Part shown: in pieces, positions 58,718 through 64,000 of the stretch
Layout: every line of letters starts with the position of its first letter
Position numbering within the stretch: the first letter of the stretch is position 1
NCBI GenBank assembly: GCA_964533735.1
Contig: CAZHMD010000001.1
Location: 186,001 to 250,000, forward strand
Reading direction: 5' to 3'
DNA from: UBA6107 sp964533735
GTDB lineage: Bacteria > Chloroflexota > Anaerolineae > Anaerolineales > Anaerolineaceae
Length of the DNA: 64,000 nucleotides
Made by a program: the position numbers and the translations under genes
The notes under the pieces: model-generated
The model's database searches: none
Seen by the model: only the letters and a program-made list of their open reading frames with translations
What the model was told of the DNA's origin: nothing

Positions 58718-59680
58718 GTGGAACAAATTCTTAAAATTCAAGATTTTTCGAAGAAGATTATAGAAAACCTTGGAAAAGTGATAGTTGGAAAAAAGAATGT
58801 TTTAGAATTTGTGACATTAAGTTTGTTAGCCCAAGGGCATGTACTTATTGACGACGTACCTGGTGTAGGGAAGACTATGTTGGCGAAGGCATTAGCCAGG
58901 ACATTGGGGTGTGATTTTAAACGCATCCAGTTTACTCCAGACATGCTTCCAAGTGACGTAACTGGCGTCTCGATTTTTAATCAACTAACAAAGCAATTTG
59001 AATTCCGCCCGGGTCCTGTGTTGACGAACATATTATTAGCTGATGAAATCAATCGGGCTACGCCAAAAACTCAATCAGCGTTACTTGAAGCGATGGAAGA
59101 ACGTCAAATTACTGTTGATGGAATTACACACATCATCAATGAACCATTTATTGTTTTAGCTACCCAGAACCCAATAGAATACGAAGGGACGTTTCCTTTA
59201 CCTGAAGCACAGCTGGATAGATTTTTCTTGAAAATTCAAATCGGATATCCTTCATTGCTGGACGAGGTAAAAATTATTGAAGAGCAGCAAATGCAGCATC
59301 CTTTGGAAACACTCACTGCAATAACCGACGTTGATGAAATTTTATCAATGAATAAAATCGTTAAGAAAGTCTATGTCTCCACTGCTTTGAAAAAATATAT
59401 TGTTCAGATTATCCGTTCAACCAGGGAAAATAAAGAAATTTATCTGGGGTGTAGCCCACGCGGCAGCCTGGCGCTGTCTAGGGCGGGGCAAATCTTTGCA
59501 GCGATGTCTGGTAGGGATTATGTAATTCCGGACGATATTAAATATTTAGCTGATTCAATATTGGGCCATCGATTAATCATTCAACCAACTTCACGATTAA
59601 AAAACGTTACACCTGCGGCGGTAATTGCTGATATTTTGTATGATACACAGGTCCCCGGTGGTAAGTTCTCAATAGACTAA
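58718..59680 (+). CDS. MoxR-family AAA+ ATPase
   Basis: A 320-residue MoxR ATPase. Walker A is DVPGVGKTMLAKALAR, Walker B is ILLADEINRATPKTQSALLEAMEE, the sensor segment is LATQNPIEYEGTFPLPEAQLDRF, and the sensor-2 arginine lies in CSPRGSLALSRAGQ. GTG start with GGGAG upstream. The gene for a DUF58 protein follows after 8 bases, the standard pair. MoxR proteins act as chaperones for metal or complex assembly; no VWA-domain gene follows here, so the client is unknown. Confidence 0.94.
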   Translation: MEQILKIQDFSKKIIENLGKVIVGKKNVLEFVTLSLLAQGHVLIDDVPGVGKTMLAKALARTLGCDFKRIQFTPDMLPSDVTGVSIFNQLTKQFEFRPGPVLTNILLADEINRATPKTQSALLEAMEERQITVDGITHIINEPFIVLATQNPIEYEGTFPLPEAQLDRFFLKIQIGYPSLLDEVKIIEEQQMQHPLETLTAITDVDEILSMNKIVKKVYVSTALKKYIVQIIRSTRENKEIYLGCSPRGSLALSRAGQIFAAMSGRDYVIPDDIKYLADSILGHRLIIQPTSRLKNVTPAAVIADILYDTQVPGGKFSID

Positions 59681-59688
59681 TATCATTA

Positions 59689-60966
59689 ATGAAACCAAAA
59701 CTTAACTTCTGGATAATATTAGCGATCATTCTTGCTTTGCTTATATTGCAAGGATATCTACATGATAAATCGATTGAGCGAACAATTTACTTTCTGATAG
59801 TTTTAATAACCACCAGTTTTATTTTCACAAAATATTCAACGAGCAAGTTAATGGTTAATCGTTCAACACGAGAGAACCGACAGCAGGTTGGGCAGTATTT
59901 TACAGAGAAATACGAGATAAGTAATCAAAAAATATTACCGATCTTGTGGATAACGATTGAGGACAAGAGTGGTTTGAGTAGTGAAAATGAAAAACGAATG
60001 ATCGCGTGGATTCCAGGAAATTCAAAGAAAAATTTCATTAATCAATCAATTTTGGATAAGCGCGGGGTTTTTACGCTTGGACCAACGCAAGTAGTATCTG
60101 GGGATCCCTTTGGGATATTTGTGCAAACGATTACCTACCAATCAAATGACAAACTGGTTGTTATCCCTACTTATGAGAAGATACAATCCTTCCCTGAACC
60201 TTTTAGTTCTCTAACAGGAGGGGCAGCGAGGAAATCGAGGGATACAGAGGTCAGTCCTTATGCTGTCAGTATTAGAGAGTTCTATCCGGGTGACCCGTTA
60301 CGTCGAATCGACTGGAAATCGACCGCCCGGTTGGATAAATTAATGGTCAAGGAATTCGAAGAAGATCCTCAGGCTATCGTTTGGATTTTCCTGGACGGTA
60401 ATGAAGAAGTACATTTTACATCAGTCGAAAAAGAAGAATTTAAAAAAGAATTAAAACCTCAGATTTTTTTCGAAAAATTCGAGCGACGTGAATTAAATCT
60501 GCCAGAAGATACATTTGAATATGAAGTAAGTTTTGCAGCATCCATCTGCGATTACTATATCGACAACGGTCGTTCGATTGGTTTTGGCGCTAATTGCCAA
60601 AACCTGATCGGGATTGCTCCCGAACGAGGTACCAGGCAACTAGATAAGATATTGGAAATCTTATCTTCATTATCGGTTTCATCTGTCGCGAAATTTCCGG
60701 AATTTTTGGTGAGTCAAAGCAGTTTACTTCAAAAAGGGAGTTCCGTTATTCTACTCACATCTAACACAACGACTGAATTAATCCAGGCTATTGAAATACT
60801 TAAAAAGCGCAATATAGCGGTTAGCTTGATTTCTGTTAATTCAGAAGGATTCGGGAACACGGGAAATTCAACTATGTTTTATGACATGGTTAGAGGCATA
60901 GACATTAAATTTATGGAAATTCGTAATGGGGAAAGACTTTCAAATAAATTGTTTGAATTGCTTTAG
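59689..60966 (+). CDS. DUF58 domain membrane protein
   Basis: A 425-residue protein with two N-terminal membrane helices (about residues 5-22 and 30-47), a beta-rich extracytoplasmic-like part and the DUF58 signature SIREFYPGDPLRRIDWKSTARLDKLMVKEFEEDP, seen in the middle of the chain, followed by a VWA-like C-terminal region. It pairs with moxR and is the usual partner of it. Its stop is 61 bases from the convergent PHP gene end. Confidence 0.9.
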   Translation: MKPKLNFWIILAIILALLILQGYLHDKSIERTIYFLIVLITTSFIFTKYSTSKLMVNRSTRENRQQVGQYFTEKYEISNQKILPILWITIEDKSGLSSENEKRMIAWIPGNSKKNFINQSILDKRGVFTLGPTQVVSGDPFGIFVQTITYQSNDKLVVIPTYEKIQSFPEPFSSLTGGAARKSRDTEVSPYAVSIREFYPGDPLRRIDWKSTARLDKLMVKEFEEDPQAIVWIFLDGNEEVHFTSVEKEEFKKELKPQIFFEKFERRELNLPEDTFEYEVSFAASICDYYIDNGRSIGFGANCQNLIGIAPERGTRQLDKILEILSSLSVSSVAKFPEFLVSQSSLLQKGSSVILLTSNTTTELIQAIEILKKRNIAVSLISVNSEGFGNTGNSTMFYDMVRGIDIKFMEIRNGERLSNKLFELL

Positions 60967-61027
60967 GCCCCAGGATGAATTCAATTTCAACGACAAGTCG
61001 CAATAAATTGAACCGGCTGTCGGTTGA

Positions 61028-62785
61028 TCAATCCTCATCATTGGAAAGAAACGTCTTCCATTCGCCATTAATTCCATCTGTTGTAACGCCAAAGAAATAT
61101 CGATAACCATTTCCAGTATTTAAGACGAAATCATAATGTTGATTCTGTCCTTGTAAGTATTGTCTGACTAGCCCGTAATTACCTTTCCAGATAATATCGG
61201 CAGACTCAATATTCTTGGAAATATCGCTGTACCTGGAAATTGCATAATGCCAGAGCCTTCTGGCGGAAGCCTGTGTTACGTTTTTGACAATATTGCCGTT
61301 TCTCAAATCGCGCATGGAATAATAAGTTTTTCCACCACGTTCAACTGAAGAGGTAATTTCAACTCCCGTTCGAGGGTCGGTGGTCATATTAATTGAGTCA
61401 GTCGAAACTGGTTCCTTTGGCACAACAGGTTCTGCTGGCGATTTAACGTGAATTATTTCATTTACAGGAGCAGCTTGCATATGTCTGACAATGAGTGTCA
61501 CAATTTCATCACGAACTGCCAGGTTTGTCTCAGACTCGTCCCTGATGAATATTTGGTTTTCGTCAAGGGCGTAAGGTGGTTCATCTCCCCTTGGTATTAG
61601 TATCCGGACGATATCCTTATTCTTATATTTTTGGATATCAATTGTAACTTTTATCGGTGGACTGATTCTGTTTTCAATTTCTTTATTTAAGGAATTAATC
61701 GTTTGAGATGGATTACTGATTCCTTGGGGCATTGAAAGCGGATTAGCGGGTAAGCCAATAAAAACCGTGCCCCCATTAGTATTCAGGAATGCGCAAATAT
61801 CAGCAAGAATAGGGTTTAATCGGGTTGATTTTAAAGAAATCGACTCATGAAAACTCTGAACAATATTGGCGCCTTCATCAAGTGCTGTCTGAATATAATC
61901 AATGGCTGATTCTTCCTTGAACATATGCGGCCTTGTGCGGGAGAAATCATTTGAGAGAAAAAGCTCTAGAAGTGCTTCAAATGACAAATCTGTCAACAAT
62001 ACATCTGTGGTGCGGTCGCCAACACCATAATTCTTTTTTCGTACTGGATCGGTCGATAACCGATGGGCATCGGAACCCTGGATGCAATGCATCCTGCGAG
62101 GATACTCGGGTTTTGTGCCATTAAAAAAGGAGGCTGCTGCGCGCGGTCCGCGTACATCAAGATCAGTAACTTCAAGGGCATGGAGATTGCGATCTTGCGT
62201 ATAGGCAATTCGTGTTTGTCCGCCAAAATTCATTCCCCTCATCGCCACGCCATTCGTGGAATTTGCATGGGCAGCAATTACAATACCTCCAGCCTGGTTA
62301 ATCAATTGGTAAGCCCGAATTACATCGACTGATGCACCAATCGTCGTGCTCCCGAGGTCAAGCTGATCGGGTGGAACCCCGAGATCAATAAGTAAATGTT
62401 CAATTTCGCGCAAACTTTTTTTGGGCGAAAATAGGGCTTCTATGTGAAAACCCATCATGGCTGTAAACTCAAAGCCGGGGAGAATCAGGATTTTAGCAAA
62501 TAACCGACGGTATTCATGAAGTCTTGATTTTTCTTCTGGCAGAAGGCGATTCGTTTTTTCAAATGTAGACAGCTGTTCAATCTCACGCAGGAGATTGGAG
62601 TATCCTGATATGGTATTGTGATCTGTGAAAGAAATAATATCAAGACCACGGGATTCTGCTTTCTGCAGAATATCGAGATAACTTACTCCAGGCGTCTGAT
62701 AATCTGCAGACGCGGGTGAATGAAGATGGAGATCCATCGTATAAAACTGGGGTTTATTCTTGGATTTTAATTGAGTTGAGGGCAT
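61028..62785 (-). CDS. PHP phosphoesterase fused to an AlbA_2 (Schlafen-like) domain
   Basis: A 585-residue two-domain protein. The N-terminal PHP domain has the metal motif MDLHLHSPAS at residues 17-26, FTDHNT near 57 and CIQGSDAHRL later. The middle (about residues 300-425) is an AlbA_2/Schlafen-type domain: ESISLKSTRLNPILADICAFLNTNGGTVFIGL, here seen as ILADICAFLNTNGGTVFIG, and IFIRDESETNLAVRDEIVTLIV. The C-terminal ~120 residues carry a conserved-looking unknown segment. PHP domains hydrolyse phosphoesters; AlbA_2 domains bind nucleic acid or act as RNases. Target unknown. Confidence 0.82.
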   Translation of the reverse strand: MPSTQLKSKNKPQFYTMDLHLHSPASADYQTPGVSYLDILQKAESRGLDIISFTDHNTISGYSNLLREIEQLSTFEKTNRLLPEEKSRLHEYRRLFAKILILPGFEFTAMMGFHIEALFSPKKSLREIEHLLIDLGVPPDQLDLGSTTIGASVDVIRAYQLINQAGGIVIAAHANSTNGVAMRGMNFGGQTRIAYTQDRNLHALEVTDLDVRGPRAAASFFNGTKPEYPRRMHCIQGSDAHRLSTDPVRKKNYGVGDRTTDVLLTDLSFEALLELFLSNDFSRTRPHMFKEESAIDYIQTALDEGANIVQSFHESISLKSTRLNPILADICAFLNTNGGTVFIGLPANPLSMPQGISNPSQTINSLNKEIENRISPPIKVTIDIQKYKNKDIVRILIPRGDEPPYALDENQIFIRDESETNLAVRDEIVTLIVRHMQAAPVNEIIHVKSPAEPVVPKEPVSTDSINMTTDPRTGVEITSSVERGGKTYYSMRDLRNGNIVKNVTQASARRLWHYAISRYSDISKNIESADIIWKGNYGLVRQYLQGQNQHYDFVLNTGNGYRYFFGVTTDGINGEWKTFLSNDED

Positions 62786-62829
62786 AAAAACCTGGTTTTT
62801 CTTTTAATTAGGTGGGAAAACTAAATCTG

Positions 62830-62902
62830 CGCCCTCGGTGGGATTCGAACCCACAACCATCGGATTAGAAGTCCGGTGCTCTGTCCATTGAGCTACGAGG
62901 GC
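62830..62902 (-). tRNA. tRNA-Arg (anticodon TCT)
   Basis: Minus-strand cloverleaf: acceptor GCCCTCG/CGAGGGC, anticodon loop CTTCTAA (anticodon TCT), T-arm GTGGG-TTCGAAT-CCCAC, discriminator G. Base pair 27-43 is C-A and unpaired. CCA is not encoded. It lies 5 bases after the stop of the upstream minus-strand gene, so it is probably processed from a shared transcript. Confidence 0.94.
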
Positions 62903-62907
62903 TGAAA

Positions 62908-63345
62908 TCAACGGCAAGGACGAATGCCCTTGAAAACAACAGCACCTGACAGAGTTCGAAGTATTAATTCGGCAGGCTTTCCAATTCTATCAGATAAACC
63001 TTGAGGGCTGAGTGGTTGATTTCCGTTACTCAAGAATACGCGGAATATAGAATCGACAAGTGCAGTGTTTTTGCTGATGAAACCCGGGTCGGATATGCAA
63101 TGAGTCATAAGAATGGATTGAATTCCATCGACTTGCCTGATTTCTGCAGTTTCCGGGTCGACCCAATCAATTAATGCCATGTCAGGAGAATCTTGAAAAG
63201 TTTTTTGATGTTCGGGGCAAAGACAACTTATTAAAAAGACACGCCAATTACCATCATGATTTTTCCACCAATCAAAATCAATATGATAGGTGGTATCAAT
63301 CGTAGGACGAATCAAGCTGAAAGGTTTTTGATCAATCATTCCCAT
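62908..63345 (-). CDS. Hypothetical protein with a possible C-terminal winged helix
   Basis: A 145-residue protein I do not recognise. No signal peptide or membrane helix. The first ~90 residues look like a mixed alpha/beta domain with two cysteines close together (SCLCPEH). The end (PLSPQGLSDRIGKPAELILRTL) could be a winged helix-turn-helix. It lies 7 bases after the preceding minus-strand gene, so the two probably form one transcript ending in tRNA-Arg. Confidence 0.6.
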   Translation of the reverse strand: MGMIDQKPFSLIRPTIDTTYHIDFDWWKNHDGNWRVFLISCLCPEHQKTFQDSPDMALIDWVDPETAEIRQVDGIQSILMTHCISDPGFISKNTALVDSIFRVFLSNGNQPLSPQGLSDRIGKPAELILRTLSGAVVFKGIRPCR

Positions 63346-63352
63346 GAATCCA

Positions 63353-64000
63353 TTAATCGGTAAGTTTAAAATACAAATCGCCCAGGTGCTTCAACCAGGG
63401 TTGTGTGAAAATAACGCTGAGGAGTAAACTCGGCGGACACCTTCTGACTACATTAACAGCCGAATATAATTCCTGAGCATGAATTTGACCTTGTGGATTG
63501 AGTTTCACGAGCTCAAGAAATATTTGTTGGATTGTTTTTTCGACAGGTTGGCGTGATTTCTTATCCCAGATTTCATCCAATGACTTTACATCGGGGGTAA
63601 CCAAAGCCATACGCTCATCGAAAGAACAGCTGACAACTTGTTTTAGTAATGCAAATACAACTCCACCATCTGTACCAACAAGAACAGTTCGAATCCACTC
63701 TTTCGAATTCTTGGATTTCTCTACTTTTATCGAAACCTGACCAGGAATTTTACTTCTCGAAATTTGCAAATAACTCCCGGGTATTATGCCTTCCCGAAGA
63801 TACCATTCCCGCAAGCCAAAAATGTATCGTGATGGGCGAACAACCCATCCTGAAAAGGTGGAATTGTTTTTTGAATCGAAAAAGTCAAATTTTATTCTTG
63901 GGGTCTCATGTGCAGTCGGAAACAATTTTTTTAATTTTGGTGTCAACGGAAGCGTACCAGCTCTCCAATGTGGATAGCTCAGACTGAGCGTTACCATATC
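63353..64000 (-). CDS. Hypothetical protein, possibly incomplete at the window edge
   Basis: At least 214 residues. An ATG lies at 63997, but the frame remains open to the right edge, so the start may be outside. No membrane helix or known motif was recognised. The middle has a beta-rich segment with two basic patches (SWVVRPSRYIFGLREWYLREG-like, here VVRPSRYIFGLREWYLREG), and the end a helical domain (QIHAQELYSAVNVVRRCPPSLLLSVIF) that could be a winged helix. It pairs with the next gene downstream. Confidence 0.55.
   Translation of the reverse strand, partial: DMVTLSLSYPHWRAGTLPLTPKLKKLFPTAHETPRIKFDFFDSKNNSTFSGWVVRPSRYIFGLREWYLREGIIPGSYLQISRSKIPGQVSIKVEKSKNSKEWIRTVLVGTDGGVVFALLKQVVSCSFDERMALVTPDVKSLDEIWDKKSRQPVEKTIQQIFLELVKLNPQGQIHAQELYSAVNVVRRCPPSLLLSVIFTQPWLKHLGDLYFKLTD

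Overview
The window (64 kb, AT-leaning, densely packed, no rRNA operon, no CRISPR array and no recognisable insertion sequence) looks like a chromosomal core region of a Chloroflexota bacterium, most probably class Anaerolineae. That placement is inference from gene content: a mreBCD-mrdA-rodA elongation cluster, a second MreB-like gene behind an atpAGDC block that lacks atpBEFH, a K+-independent membrane pyrophosphatase, sortase, a NACHT-HEAT protein, MoxR/DUF58, and a radical-SAM cassette around a DUF2207 protein. No rRNA or ribosomal-protein gene is present to test it.

Layout. 1-6542 (+): cell-elongation genes (mreB 3' part, mreC, mreD, mrdA, rodA), then gltX and a terminator shared with tRNA-Pro. 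6724-13585 (-): an apparent peptide/surface-modification cassette: a small zinc-ribbon membrane protein, a DUF2207 membrane protein ending in a Cys-Ala repeat tail, a radical SAM/SPASM enzyme, a second radical-SAM homologue that has lost all cluster cysteines, a SAM methyltransferase and an MFS permease. 13686-22764 (mostly +): ligA, rlmI-like, tmRNA (-), corA, tRNA-Val, a FAH-family hydrolase, sortase, yebC, ruvC, a SpoU methylase, ruvA. 22870-28313 (+): atpA-atpG-atpD-atpC and a divergent MreB paralogue. 28355-32436: yugP-type protease, tRNA-Arg(CCG), DUF952, PAS protein, dus, and an M1-family lipoprotein peptidase.

32451-36350 (+) is the most striking block. A strong promoter carrying a perfect GAACATATGTTC palindrome (a Gram-positive-type LexA box) between its -35 and -10 elements drives a degenerate RecA-like ATPase, a small helical protein, a family B DNA polymerase whose exonuclease and polymerase catalytic residues are largely replaced, and an SRAP (YedK/HMCES-type) abasic-site protein. 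It is richer in G/C than its neighbours and looks like an SOS-controlled, PolB2-like DNA-damage cassette, analogous in logic to imuA-imuB-dnaE2 but built from different parts.

36416-48624: glpD, tRNA-Asp, an SDR epimerase, ndk, a large TPR protein with repeated PDWL-type motifs, rpoD, hppA, an RluA-family pseudouridine synthase, degV and a zinc-ribbon protein. 48669-55465 (+): an SH3 protein, smpB (partner of the tmRNA above), an aromatic amino acid lyase with an unusual SSG triad, a Tat-exported L,D-transpeptidase, a DUF2085 membrane protein, pgeF, yggS, yggT, yggU. 55466-64000: a membrane NACHT-HEAT ATPase with a coiled-coil zinc-ribbon protein (-), moxR-DUF58 (+), a PHP-AlbA fusion (-), tRNA-Arg(UCU) (-) and two unrecognised proteins (-), the last running off the window edge.

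All calls come from reading the sequence and remembered family knowledge; no database search was run. Start codons were chosen by Shine-Dalgarno position and family length where the longest reading frame looked wrong.
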